A stretch of 64,000 nt of DNA from Enoplolaimus lenunculus. Taxonomy: Eukaryota > Nematoda > Enoplea > Enoplida > Thoracostomopsidae. The stretch covers positions 1 to 64,000 of the forward strand of contig JASANG010001355.1 of assembly GCA_030248215.1 (NCBI GenBank), written 5' to 3'. Shown here piece by piece: positions 46,301-58,589 of the stretch; the stretch's first letter is position 1; each line of letters opens with the position of its first letter. The position numbers and the translations under genes are program-made. The notes beneath the pieces were generated by a model. That model was not told the origin of the DNA, made no database searches, and saw only the letters and a program-made list of their open reading frames with translations.

Positions 46301-49300
46301 TTTATTCTTGTGTTTAGCTGAGCTCCGCGTCAAATTGGACCAGCGAGTGAATGCGGCATCGCTGTACATGCAACTTATAGACCGAAACCCAGAAAATAGT
46401 CATTATTTTGAGTGTCTCGAAATGTGCCTAAATGAGCGTATGTACTTTCTATGCTTTTACTCCGTAATTTTCTATAATCAGTATTGTGGGTTTATGTTCG
46501 TTAACAAAAAATATATTAATATGATGTTTGTATTAGATTGAATCCATGTGTTCCGGTTGTTCGGTGTATGTTTACCTAAAAATCCAGGATCCGGTTCAGG
46601 TCCCGGTCTTGGCTTTGAGAACTTCCGATTCCGGAGGTTCTCAACAAAAGCTTCGGGTCCAGGAATAGCAAACATACAGGGATGAAAACGATTTATTCCA
46701 AATGTATGTATGGAAACGGTAGCTATCCAAAATAAGCACTGACGTCGCGCTTGCACAAGAGTACAATATGATTACGACGAACTTACACTTTTTCGGTGTC
46801 AGGGACTGTTTTGAAATTGTCATTGTCGAGATCATGATGTTTGGGACCTGCTGCTCGGTCGACCTCGGTTCCTCTCAACGAGAAAACTTGGATCCGCCAC
46901 GGGCCCAATAGCATAGGCGTAACCATGGGGTAGAGCTCTGTGGTGTCTATCATACGTTGATCCCACTTTTTGGGGCTTACGCATGCTTGTGTTCCGGATA
47001 TTCAGTTCCGGTTTACAATCCGGCAAAAACCCCTTCATCTACATCCGGTATCAGTATTCGATACAAAGACACCGGATACCAGATAATTGCGGTTGTAATC
47101 CGGAATATCATAAAACTGCTTTTTACGTGTAGAAATACTACACATTTTGCTGCGACTGCATTTCCGGGCAAGTCAAGAAGGTTAAGATTTTCATAAAATA
47201 GAGTGAAATTAAAAAAATCCAAGCTATGAATATACTTTTAATTCAGTAAACACATACTTTAGCACGACTCTAATACTAACAGCGGTAGAGAAATTTAGAT
47301 CCTATATATGGTTACTGGTTCTGGTAATAATTAATAATATACTATCCGGCTGCGATTCCGCTATCCAGTAAAATTAAGGACTAGTCGAGCGTGATAAACG
47401 CAAAATCTACATTTTAAAGTTTTGTTCTATAACATTTTGCGTGTTTTATGTCATAAAGTTTACGACTAAGTTCAAGTTTATGTTGTGAAACTTTACGAGT
47501 CCGGATTTCGACATGTACAGTTCCGGGTTTTGTTCAGTGTTTTAGGTTTGGGAAATTCTGGGACGGGTGTTTATTTTACCTGTTGCAACTTTAGATATAT
47601 ACTGATTGTTTTTTACATAAAAGCACTAATGTATTCAATGGTTCCATAAAATAAATTGCAATTGTAAACAAACATTTTCGCAGTAATTTTAGTGTCTGTG
47701 GTGTTTGTGATCAACGAACATCATTTATTGATATTAAAGCAACATATAAATTGGAACAATTCGAACGTTTTTAGGATATGACTAACTTGGGGTTTTGTTG
47801 AATTGAGCTGACGACACATGGAATTGGTTGTGGAGCAGTGGTGCTTCAACGAGCAGTGTTACGAAATATGCTAAGAAGTGTATTATTTTTTAAATAATCT
47901 GAACAAATGCATTCGGACCAATTTTTTGTCTTAGAATTACAGAGGGAAGCAGTGAATACCAGTTGAACGAACGATTGTCACGTTACGTTATGTTCTGTCA
48001 GAAGCACCCGAAGGCGCTAGTGCCTAAGCGCTTGCCGCTCAATTTTTGCACCGGTATATCAGTGTTTGGAATTTCTTGTGTATAAGCTGGTGTCTATCGA
48101 CCGCAAATCAATTATAAATTAATTTAATCTCAGGTTACCTTAATGCTCAATTTACAATTTTCATCTATTATTTGAAGCAAAGTTTGCTAAAATGATCACA
48201 GAGTATTTTCTATACATCTTATTTTTACAAGGTAATGCGACCCAATGTAATGACTACCTTTGTGTTCGACCTGCTTGAGACATGTTAGTACTTAATAGTA
48301 ATAAGTGCAATTTTAATGTTATAGTAATTTATTGTGTGTCATGCAAAACGGAAGTACGTATTTGCCTTTTGCAACCAATTCTTCTGGATTAGTGCGAGAA
48401 TGGGCAACTTATGGCTACCGAGAATATAATTTCAAAATTATATAACCTTACCGTCACACTATACTTGTTGATCTAAGAATTTGGCATTGTACTGTTAGGG
48501 CAGGATTAGCCAGAGATAAAAGCTTGCTATTCCAACTAACCTGATTTGTCGATCTTTGTGTCACGGCTAGAAAAGGTATTGTTAACGACGCATTATGCTA
48601 CCAGGTGCTAAGTTCAAGCAAACACTGATTGAATATGTGAAACCGTTGCTGCGAAAAGGTGTGCCTCCGTTATTTATGGACTTAAAGCCGCTTTACAAGG
48701 ATGCAACCAAGGTAATATTTAATGTTTTTTAACTAAATACAAACGCATAATTAGTGTAAATAGTATGTGCCACATTGGAAGGATGACGTCGTAATACGTT
48801 GAAATACCTTGGTTGTTTGAGGCACAAGAATTTTGGTTTACGAACGCGCTTTCGTTTATAATTTATCACTGCTGATACTTTGTCTGTATTGATTTAGGCT
48901 TCAATTATTGAAGATACAATGCTCGAGCTTAAATCAAGTTTGGAAACCACTAAGAAGTTTCCTGCAGGCTCAGGTATTTTAGGCTTTATATGTGCATTTG
49001 GCATGGCAACCCCAATTAATACTCCTTGATTTATCTTTTTAACCACAGTCAGATATTCAATCAGTAATGGAAGTGAGTGTGAGCCGCTTGCCGTATCGAC
49101 ATATAGCGCATTTTACACATCATTCAACTTGCAGATAGCATTTAACTTTGTGCGTTTCAGTTTACTTGAAGCATTGTTTTTGGATAAAACTAATACCTGT
49201 ATAATTGCATATTATGGATTGATAAACGTTCAAAATTAAGAGATATACATAATTGTAGGTATATACTGTCAGAAATTTATAAATTATGTAGAAATTTTAT

Positions 49301-52300
49301 GAGTAAAAATGGAATTGTTATTAAGAGAAAGTTAATGCTGCATTCTTTTTATCTTGAGCTCTTTGTATTTGATCGGCTATACCAGAAATAAAATACTGAT
49401 TGAGCATATTTTAATAACGGCAACGCTATAATAATATTTTCTTGTTTCTTAAATCATTTAAAAATCATTGGTAGGTGAAGGACATATACTATTATTCTGC
49501 AATGTCGGTTTCAGACACCGCGAATCCATGTCCTGACAGAAATTTAGAATCAGAAGATACGGACTGTAATGAGCAAGAAGCTCCTACTGTCATTTTGTGG
49601 CTGTAATTTTTTCTTGCCCAACATTACGACATGTTAGCGCAGTACGACACTGCTCTGAAGTACATCGACGAAGCTATTTCGCACACTCCAACGCTAATTG
49701 AACTATTTATTGTGAAAGCTAAGATATATAAGGTAGATTTACGATACTGAACAAACCGACAGTTTTTGTAACGCTAATATTTTCTTTGTGTAAATCAAAG
49801 AATTTATTTGAAAATATACTTTTGTTTTCTCGTTTGTTATTACTTTGTGGTTGGCGATACTATTGGTGCTCTAAGAATCGTAATTAATAAATATAATTAT
49901 ACGTGGTCGCTTTATTTATTGCAAAACCCGATGAAACGAAACGTTTGGCAAATTGTCAGCGCTCGCATCGGAATTAAGCTAATTGGTTTGGAACAAAACA
50001 AGTCAGCTTTTGTTTTATAGCATGCTGGCAATCCGTTAGAAGCAGTAAGATGGTTAGACGAAGCACAAAGCCTTGACACTGCTGATCGTTATGTGAATTC
50101 AAAGTGTGCAAAGTATATGCTTCGAGCTGGGATGATTGAACAAGCGGAAACGATGTGTGCGAAATTTGCCAGGGTAATTTATATTTGTAACAAATCTATA
50201 CGTTATTTCGCTTGGTCGTCTAGTAACTTTGCTCCGCTGTTGATACAGATACTTTTCATTAAAGCAACGGCGGTTTCGCAACATTGCTCCGCTGTTGATG
50301 TAAATACATTTCAATAAAGCAACGGCGGCTTCAGTCTTGTTAACCGATTAATTAAATTTTTTACAAGGATTGATTGCTTTTCGTTCTGGTACGCTTTCCT
50401 ATTTTAGGAAGGTGTTTCGGCTATGGAATGTTTGAACGAAATGCAGTGTATGTGGTTCCAAACCGAATGTGCGGAAGCATATAGGCACACCGGTCAGCTA
50501 GGACAGTCACTAAAGAAATGTCACGAAGTTGAAAGGGTAACGTAAATATAGGTTGTGTGTGGATATTTTAACGGCATTATAGAGTTGCAGTTTTGTACAT
50601 GAGTTCGTTTTCAATTCCGTATTTACTAATAGATTTTATGTTTCAATGAGTCGCGATTTACGATTTCTACGAAGAAATCTTAAAAAATATGAGTGCATTT
50701 GTTGAGAGTCTGGGAGTCGCACTGTATAAAAGGTCGAGTGTCGTTGTTTCAGAAATGATTTGAAGATGCGCATCTTATCTAAGTGCACACTTCTCATCTG
50801 CTACCTCTCATAGTGTGACAGAAAGTTATTTTAGCACAAGTTTTTTGTTTATAGCACTTTGCTGAAATAGTAGAAGATCAGTTCGATTTTCATACATATT
50901 GTATACGAAAAATGACGTTGGTTGCGTATATACGCTTACTTCGCCTCGAGGATAAGCTGCGAGAGCATTCGTTTTATTACAAAGCGGCTAAATGCGCTAT
51001 TAAGGTAAACTTATAGTATTTAAACATTTATTCATTATTGCTCATTAGTAGTTGCTTTTGTTTTTGTTATGTTCGCCGTTTGTTTCTGTCAGAAATATAC
51101 AGTATCACTGCCTTCTCCACAGCTTGAAAATTTCCGCCGGGGGGCGTTTCCTGGTAATGCCCCCAGGAGTTTCCTGGGGGGCAGCTGATTTTGCTGGGGG
51201 GCAGTTTTCCTGGGGCCCCCAGATGATCTGGGGGGTCCTGGGGGGCAGACTTAAAATTTTGCAAACCGACTTTTTGGACCATTTTTTTCATTCTAGACCG
51301 TGTTTCCAACTCAACGTAAGATTACTCATCGCTCAACATGACAAAAATTTCTCGCAAACGCTAATAACAATAATTTTGACTAATATTATGTATATACTGA
51401 CAACTTAACCAGAAGTTGAAAGCAGCACAATTATATAAAATATAGATAATGTATAATTGAAACTGTGATTAATATATATTTTGTATATTAGTCACAGCTT
51501 CAATTTATCATAAGGCTCAGGCGGGTTGAACTTGCTGCTGCAAGGTACTTTCGAATGCTGTATGCCCTGAAACGGTCTTTATATAATTGTGCTTTTTCAG
51601 TTCATTATTTAATTGTATTAGTTACTACGGGTATTTGTAACGCTATTAAAAATTATGAGTACTCAGCGTAATATAAAATCATATTTTGCTGAATGTTACG
51701 CCTCAAAACAAGTCCAGGTCTTTACGTTTTAACATTGAAAATTTTTGACCTAGAAAAGTCCTGGGGGCCCCCAGCAAAAAAAATTGGTGGGGGGCGGCCG
51801 AAAATTCGCCGGGGGCCTTTCCTGGGGGCGGCAAAATTTTCGCCGGGGGAAAATGAAAATTTCGAAAAGTGCTGGCCCCCCCCCGCTGTGGAGAAGCCAG
51901 AGTATCCTTTTTGTTATTGCACCTGCTAAACTGATGTCTGTTTTGCTCAACTACACCATTTTAAAATAGTCGGTATATGCACTGTTTCAGATATATCTTC
52001 ACTTGCATGATCATCCAAGTAGTGCCAACGAAAGTGCCAATCTTGGTAAGTTTCCGGATAAACCCCACTTCAAAACGCGCGGCACAGATTCAACGGCATT
52101 GTTTAATATCATAGTGTAGTTGTTGTGCCAAATAGTATGGTAGCGTATTGTGTAGAATGCGAAATATTTAACATTCAGCTGAATAGTTTACAATGACAAA
52201 TATCAAATTAGCTTCTGTTGTAACGTTTTCGTATTCCCATTCGATATAGTGAGAATTGGTTAACAACATTGTTTAGATAAACAACTTTCTAAAAAAGCTA

Positions 52301-55300
52301 AAAAACACCAGCGTCGAAAACAAGCAGCAAAAGCTGCGAAAGAACATAGTGATCATCAGCAACCACAAAATATTAAGGAGTTTGATAAGATTAAATCCCG
52401 TCAACAGCAGCAGCAAACCGGTGTAAACAAGCCTGACAGTACAACGGCCGCAGAAAGTGCTGATGATACGCCTAGTTTGCCTGTGCTTGATCCTGAAAAA
52501 CTAGTCACCGTAAGTAGTAATCGTTATAGCAAAACGGCATGGGAGTAGTACTGCTATATTCTCAATCAATATTTCTCGAATCTGAAATTTGTGTGTTGTT
52601 TGAGGCAAAAGTTTCTTTGAATGAATAAATTGTTTTTAAACAAAGTATTACCGCTTTGTATACTTTAGATATCAGAGCCAAGAATTATTTTGTAGCTTTC
52701 ACGCTAATTTTTTAAATAAAGTATTGAAGCAGGATGTCAAACCACTTACAACGGGAAGCAGGATGTCAAACAACTTAGATTCAGAGCCAAAAACTATTTG
52801 TGTAGCGTTCACTTACAGCCAACACAGAAGCCTGTATGTGGTTTTTGATTTTTCAGGTTGAATGTCCAATTGAAGAAGCAGCAAAATTTTTGCGTCCCTT
52901 GTTGAGTTTACGTTGCGATGAAATATTAGCATATGTTCTTGGATTTGAAATATATCTTAGAAAGGGTTGGTGAAATTATTATTGTTATGTGTTGGAATAG
53001 TGGTTCAGTTTTGATCTAAAAGAACTTGCTGAAGTTCGAAAGTTTGTCCTGGTGGGAGCTACGCGTTGTTTGTATGTAAGTTACTACTGAATAGCCTTAG
53101 TAAAGATTTGCGTTCCGACCGCTGTTTCAAGGTGTTCCACTAAAATTATTTCCGATCACCTCATGTTCCTATGCTGATGAATTGCATTTTGATATTGTGA
53201 GCTGTAGTTTATTTCACCCACAATGCTTTATTCTCGCTTTGGTATTTTTTGTTTTGCAGCTAAAGTTTTGCTCATGATTCAGTGTTTGGAAGCGGCAGTT
53301 CGCATTGATCCAGAACATCCACAGCTGCATGTTTGCAAAGTGAAATTTCTTAAATACAGTGAGCACAATCAATATTTTCATGATTTAAATCAGTTTATGG
53401 CGAGATCGTTGAACCCGCAGCCAGACATGGAGCTTAAACGTTTACAGTATATAGAACAATTGTAGTTAAAGTTTGCGCAGTTGCGTAGGTCGGTTGTTAC
53501 TAAACAAGCAAACTGTTAATTCGGAATCGAAATTGCAACAGTAAATTTATACCGAAATCGAATCATGGGTTACAATAACGCTGGAAAACCTGACAGATAA
53601 CTAGTGATCTTTAAGGGCGCTGCAATCAGGGTGCAACCGGAATTAGAATTTACTGGAACCGGAATTTACAAAATAATCGGAACCGGAAAATGAAAAATAC
53701 ATGCCAACGAAAAATTCGTTTTTATGTTTTTTATTGCAATATTATTATTAAAATAACGCTAGTTGGAGGTAGGTATTCACTTTTTCTGCTGTATTTTAGA
53801 CTTTCATAATCCACGGAAGCGAAATCTGTCTTTGATAGTTTATTTTCGGCGATTGTTAAGGTTTATATACTATACGAATCAAATTATTTAATTTTTATCG
53901 TCATTTTGTTGTAAAATATCTTAATTTCCACCTACCAAATTTTAATACTGGAATTTTGAATTATGATAAAAATTTGCCGGGACCGGAAGGTGAAAAAACG
54001 CCGGAACCGGAACAGGAACCGAAATTCCGGTTGCACCCTGACTGCAATATTTAAGCGAATTTCAATTCTTAAACCTAAGGTTAAACTTCAGCGTACTAAA
54101 ACTATGCCCATGCCTAAGCGAAATTACGTAATAGCCTCAATCCTATGTAGGAATTGGAGTCTCGGTTAAAACTGAGACCAGAGACCGAGACCGGTCATGA
54201 AAAGTCGAATTCTCGGTCAATTTTTCAGCATCACCGACAAACAATTAAAATGTTCACAATAGATTAGTTCTAATCTTTTTTTCGTAGTTTTATGTTTTTC
54301 ATAGTTTTTTGTGTTTTTCAGAATATCTGCATGTAATTACTCCGTGCAGAGTATGAAATTCATAGATTCACAGCGAAACTTTATTTATCTATCAGGCATC
54401 ACTTACTTCAACACTACAGCCATTTATTTGTCGAATCCTCGCCTTTTGATCTCGGTCCAAAATACCTAGACTCGAAAAACTGAGACCTGTCAAATACCGT
54501 TACTTGCCGAAGCCGAGGCTCTCAGCCCTGATCCTAAGCCACTTATATTTGATGTACATATGAAAACTGAATGCGCTTAAAAGTAATAGGGTCCAAAGAT
54601 TTATTGTAACTGAACGCAACGCTACCAAACCGTAGAATTGTGGCATAGAGTCGTTGTTAAGGTGTTAACAATTTATTGGCGTGAGATGTTAAGCTTTGTT
54701 TCGTTTGGATAGCTTAGGCCTTTGAATGAAGAGTTGTTAGCTACGTTCTGATATTTGTATGCCATCTAGCATTAGATTTGAATTAAATGTCCAGCTGCGG
54801 CCGTATATTAGATTATCCTAGTCCGGCATTTTTTGGTATCCGGTCGCACCCTAATGCGCTCTGAGAATTGATTTATGCCCCGATTGTTATGAAACCTAAG
54901 AGAACTCAAGAAAAATATTGCACATAGTCACAAATAATGCAGGTTAGAAGCGATAAATTTGCGATTCTGATTCTGATTATACGTGTAATTTCAACGGAGC
55001 TGGACTTAAATCGGAACTTTAATTGAAATTGGAATTCCTGTTACAGCGTGCTGCTTAACAGAAATTAGTATTACAGGTTGTGCATACTGTTTTAATTATA
55101 GTTTCTCGAATTAACTTCCACGACACAATCGGCGAATTGGTAGCGGAGTTTACAACTCGACTTGTCAGTAGTGGCACCAACGGAAATAATACCGCATCAC
55201 CGGTGTCGTTAGATCCATTTGAATTAAATCGTGTATACTTACAGTCTCACAGGCACTCATATCCTCACATATTAGCTGGTAGGTGGATTTTTATTTACAC

Positions 55301-56735
55301 TGCTGTGTTGTTGCTTTTCATCTGAAACTCAACGCTAGTTGCCGTAGTGCTAATTAATTTTGGTTTCAGGATGGTTCTTGTTCAGGGCTTCTTACGTTTT
55401 TTGTGCGTTTTGACGCACTCATTTTAAAAAATGCGCTGAACGTTTAAAACACACCTTCTTTCGACTTAAACATTTTAATGTTGTAAGACCCTACTTTTGG
55501 AGGTGACAGTATGTGTTTCAATGTTCTAGAAAATGCAACGAAATTTTTTTAAAACGGATAGTTAGTGTTAATATGGTATTTATTTAAAACACTTTCATAC
55601 TTTCCATAAGATTTAGCATCTGATGTATTCACATTTCTACAAACTCTATGCCAGAGCCATTGTTTTGATGGTCTTTTGATTAGTTGAAAAGGTTAAATAA
55701 AATTTTGTAGTTGCTCAATCGATGTTCTACTTGGATGAATCGCAAAGCGAAGCAGCCGTCAATTTGGTATTAGAAGCTGATGATAGTTGTTCTGGGTTTC
55801 ACTGGAAGGTAGATAATGCCAGCAAATTTTTCAATAAACATAAACAATTACCAACGAAATTAATCGTATGTTACTACGATTTTGCTAATTTAAATATGCT
55901 AAACCTCAAAAATTTGCTTTTACTTTCTTTTTAGTTTCTTTTTATTCTTCCATCTTAACATGTCGAAAATTGTTCAAAAGTACTAATCAAGCTAACTGAA
56001 CGGTGCTACTTTGCCAAAAATAATACATGGACCGGAAACATATCCCAGGCTGTATCATGTTGTTAGGTTGATACGGGCGGAATTTTAGCTGCATTCAGTT
56101 TTTTGAATTTTATAACTAGGCAATGTTCCATATACGCTTGAAAGTTTCTTGCTATCGACGTATAATTTTCCATTAATAGAAAGGTCTTGTTGTATCTTGT
56201 ATTTTAATTGTTTCAGTCTTGCCTGTGGGTGTTGGAAAGCTTGAAGTCTGGCAAACTTGGTCCTATGGGTTGTTCTCCGTCGGTTATCGAACAGTTTTGT
56301 GCATTCGCACTAAAACACTTTCCACTTGCGCGTAACCATTGGTTTGCAGGAGTTCCAGATTCGGTTTCAATGCAATCGCGCAGTCAAGAAAATCATTTAA
56401 ATTCAACGCCTCTGCCCAAAGTTGATAGTTTAACGTTAGATAGCGACAGTGCGCTTGCAACACATAATAACGATAAGACCTATATTTCGAACGAAGCCGT
56501 GCTAACTAATGCATCAACGCCGATTGAAAATATTTTAACTCGAAATCAAAATTACACTCAAACGGCAGGAAATCAACACAATATTTATTGCGGCGCAGAT
56601 TTGTGCTCAAAGGTCGTTGATGGTGAGAATGAATTACCGCCAACAGCAAACAATAGCTATGCTGAGTGCTGTGATGGTTTTACTGAATCAAGTGTCATCA
56701 GCACAGAAAATGGTACAACAGATAGTTTGAACTAG
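40389..56735 (+). CDS. NAA15: NAA15, NatA N-alpha-acetyltransferase auxiliary subunit
   Basis: NAA15 is the TPR scaffold that binds the catalytic subunit NAA10 and anchors NatA to the ribosome. The 21 exons are 40389-40454, 41233-41317, 41721-41914, 42902-42970, 44092-44226, 45731-45878, 46318-46437, 47943-48053, 48605-48711, 48898-48973, 49515-49732, 50021-50173, 50408-50536, 50855-51004, 51991-52045, 52277-52509, 52857-52965, 53260-53358, 55102-55278, 55711-55808 and 56217-56735. The phases total 1017 codons. Diagnostic stretches are [88 protein letters not shown] and a basic [16 protein letters not shown]. The protein is longer than the human one (866) through a Ser/Thr/Asn-rich C-terminus. 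One in-frame TAA occurs at 49604-49606. A 24-nt extra exon at about 49048-49071 is possible. Confidence 0.93.
40752..40891. repeat. 70-bp tandem duplication in NAA15 intron 1
   Basis: Bases 40752-40821 and 40822-40891 are direct copies differing at about one position (TTACTTCCTG versus TTACTGCCTG). Each begins TATAAATTTATTTTAATATT. The near-identity indicates a recent duplication. It affects no splice site. Confidence 0.9.
41383..41544. mobile_element. hAT-type MITE, family A, short copy in NAA15 intron 2
   Basis: The ends are CAGGGTACAACCGGAATTCC and AATTACGGTTGAACCCTG. It is flanked by a perfect 8-bp duplication GTTGCTAG (41375-41382 and 41545-41552). At 162 bp it is the shortest family A copy, an internal-deletion form. 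Confidence 0.9.
42373..42822. mobile_element. hAT-type MITE, family A, in NAA15 intron 3
   Basis: The left end is CAGGGTGCAACCGAAATTAC and the right end GGAATTCCGGTTGCACCCTG. The flanking duplication ATGTATAC is perfect (42365-42372 and 42823-42830). The interior (TTTATCGTCACTAATAG and CCATGGAAACGAAATCTAC) matches the copy at 53627-54040, so these two form one subgroup. Confidence 0.92.
43013..43320. mobile_element. Family G-like MITE in NAA15 intron 4
   Basis: It contains GACCGGTTACCCGGCTTCGG at the left and GTTGTCCGGTCACACCACGCC at the right (split by divergence). The interior includes GGCAAGTCAAGAAG, shared with 47165-47185. The termini are eroded and no duplication could be read. Confidence 0.5.
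44640..45190. repeat. Palindromic repeat in NAA15 intron 5
   Basis: The left part holds the near-palindrome GGGCAATTGCCCAAACGACG. The right part holds repeated TTGGGCAGTTGTCGTT-like units (45082-45145) and GGAAAATGTCGTTAGGGCAA, roughly inverted to the left. This suggests an inverted-repeat element of about 550 bp. Ends and flanking duplication were not resolved. Confidence 0.5.
46540..47420. repeat. CCGG-rich repeat fragments in NAA15 intron 7
   Basis: Bases 46560-46660 (CAGGATCCGGTTCAGGTCC, GATTCCGGAGGTTC) and 46985-47190 (TTCCGGTTTACAATCCGGC, CCGGGCAAGTCAAGAAGG) contain words of families A, B and G. Whole elements cannot be delimited. No coding content is visible apart from the flanking NAA15 exons. 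Confidence 0.4.
50230..50332. repeat. ~53-bp imperfect tandem duplication in NAA15 intron 12
   Basis: Two units begin TTTGCTCCGCTGTTGAT (50230) and ATTGCTCCGCTGTTGAT (50283). Both end AAAGCAACGGCGGYTTC. They differ at several internal positions, so this duplication is older than the one in intron 1. Confidence 0.8.
51111..51897. mobile_element. G-rich inverted-repeat element in NAA15 intron 14
   Basis: The ends GCCTTCTCCACAGC and GCTGTGGAGAAGCC are inverted repeats. The left arm (51134-51250) contains at least seven runs of four or more G, such as CTGGGGGGCAG. The right arm (51755-51895) again carries G and C runs, such as CCTGGGGGCGGCAAAATTTT and GGCCCCCCCCCGCTG. The region between is AT-rich. 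It occupies nearly the whole intron (51005-51990). No flanking duplication is clear and no protein is encoded. Confidence 0.75.
52729..52785. repeat. Short tandem duplication in NAA15 intron 16
   Basis: The words GAAGCAGGATGTCAAACCACTTA and GAAGCAGGATGTCAAACAACTTA (given here only as landmarks, differing by one base) occur about 29 bp apart, separated by CAACGG. It is an unremarkable local duplication. Confidence 0.75.
53627..54040. mobile_element. hAT-type MITE, family A, in NAA15 intron 18
   Basis: It starts CAGGGTGCAACCGGAATTAG and ends AAATTCCGGTTGCACCCTG. The flanking octamers GCTGCAAT and ACTGCAAT match at seven of eight positions. The interior is like the copy at 42373-42822. Confidence 0.9.
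54041..54540. repeat. Inverted-repeat element next to the family A copy
   Basis: The left part GGAGTCTCGGTTAAAACTGA with GAGACCGAGACCGG, and the right part GATCTCGGTCC, CGAAAAACTGAGACC and GAGGCTCTCAGCCCTG, are loosely inverted. It is probably another MITE of about 380 bp starting near 54150. Bases 54070-54125 contain degenerate CCTAAG hexamers. It lies in NAA15 intron 18. Confidence 0.5.
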
Positions 56736-57272
56736 ACATTGAAAGATTTTATAAGCAAAGCTAAAACATTATACAAAGTTTTGTGTTCACTAAATTATAT
56801 ATAATGGTACCTGTTTCAGTTTATGCTTCTCTTGTTGCTGCCCGTGTGTTTGGTTTTGCTGTGGTATTGCATGGTGTAATCAGACAGCCCAAAGTCTTCA
56901 AATAGCGCAATATTATGCCCGAGTTGAATTTAGTTTAAACTTGTAGAAAATCCGTATAGGCTCGAAGCTTAACAAACTTCTGACATGCATTACCTAATTT
57001 TTGGTTTATATCCCACAAAGTTATTGAGTTTGGTGTAAAAAGTTGTTTGTATTCGCGTTATCCTGGCATACTACCATTCGTGTATTCGCGCAATCCTGGG
57101 TTTATGTCATTTGAAGTTTAGATTAGTTTCGCGTGATTGTGAAACAAATAAAAAGTAGTGTTTTGTTAAGTATCCAAACGTATCTAGCTAGAACCGAGAA
57201 ATAGTCTTTCTTCACCTATTGATGTTTTAAGCTTCTATGAAAAATTCCAGTAAAATTAATTGTGTATATTAT

Positions 57273-57550
57273 CAGAGTACAACCAGAGTTGGATACTACT
57301 AGAGGTCAACAAAATTACTGCAGAGGTCGGTTTTCTGCCGGATTCGGAAGCAGACCACCGCATGTACTCCGTATATTATATAAACAGCGAGCAAGGCTTA
57401 ATATGTGTTGGCATAGCTTGACAAAGGTAAACCTGGTTTTCGCATTTTAATGGCGTAACCAGACCTAGCCACCAGGGGCCAACCAGAGGTAACAAAATAC
57501 CGGAGCCGGTGGTCAATAAAACTTGCCGGAGGTTGAAGTGATGCTTAAAA
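57273..57550. repeat. Two left-end fragments of MITE family B
   Basis: CAGAGTACAACCAGAGTTGG begins at 57273. A second, similar end (CCAGGGGCCAACCAGAGGT) starts near 57472 and continues into ATACCGGAGCCGGTGG and AAAACTTGCCGGAGG. Right ends are missing. The region between 56736 and 57270, downstream of NAA15, shows no gene. Confidence 0.55.
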
Positions 57551-57787
57551 TGTTGTTTTCGGTAATTTTAGCCAATATATGTAAGGTGTGCAAAATGTGG
57601 AATAGCGGAAATATTTAACGTCGAGAGTTTACCTTTTTACAGGGATAGAAATGTGTATTTGATAGGTCTGGAAGGTTTTCTATAGAAAATAATCTATTCA
57701 AATCAAATTCTTACTTTCAACTCATTAGTGCCACTGAAAACAGTTTCATACCAACAACGGTAACAAGTATAGATGGTCGCCGAATAT

Positions 57788-58082
57788 CAGGGTACAACCT
57801 TTTAGGTCTACCTCTGGCAGAAAATCGGCCTCCGACCCCGGTAGAATTTTTGCCGGATTACGGCAGTTTCGGTAGCAAAATTTTTCAAAGTTTATCTGTT
57901 TGGCGCGGTTCGTCTGAAATTTCGCAGAAATAAGAAACCGAACAACTTATTAAAAGAACACATTGCAGATATTGGCTAAAATAAACTAATAAACCATCAT
58001 TTTTACTACCTAATTTCGCTTCACCTCCGGCAAGTTTCGTTGACCTCCGGCTCCGGAATATTTCACCTCCGATAATACCCTG
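57788..58082. mobile_element. hAT-type MITE, family B
   Basis: The left end CAGGGTACAACCTTTTAGGT and right end ACCTCCGATAATACCCTG are inverted repeats. The flanking octamers CCGAATAT and CCGAATAA match at seven of eight. The right half is marked by TTGACCTCCGGCTCCGG. It is non-coding and about 295 bp. Confidence 0.8.
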
Positions 58083-58589
58083 CCGAATAAGTATCCGAAA
58101 TGTAATATCGGATATTTGAAATGCTATTGTGTAAAAATTTTCTGGATTAATTTGCAAGTTTCGCCACTATTAAAGTAGCTGAACTGACGAAAACAAGTTC
58201 TGTATTCAAATTTCAGTCACAATATTGAACTCAATTTTATACGATTTTTGTGAGTGGGTGTGGTTTTTTCGGTTTCTATTGTTTGTAAAACTTGGATTTG
58301 TTTGACTTTGGTCTTTTGTCCAATAATAGTTACTTCCAGAAAAGTTTTTATGATTCGGTATCACACTGAAAACATTTTTTTACATCTTGTTGGATACGTC
58401 ACAAGGTCGAGCCTACGGTGGTCCTTGAGTGAAAAGTAGTTTAGTGTTCGAATACTTCGTCGTTTGAGTTTGAAATAAATTACATACTTATTAATATGGC
58501 GCTGTACTTTTGATAACGTACGTATATTAATCGTACGGCACTGTACCGCAAAGCACATGAATTTCTACACAAAATGTTTTAACTTGCGG

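Noticed and set aside
51067-51929. Gly/Pro-rich frames in both orientations
   Set aside because: They are produced by the G and C runs of the inverted-repeat element in NAA15 intron 14.
53359-53465. Continuing NAA15 exon 18 to the TAG at 53463-53465 as a short protein end
   Set aside because: A strong donor (GTGAGC) at 53359 joins in phase to exon 55102-55278, which matches the NAA15 C-terminal half.
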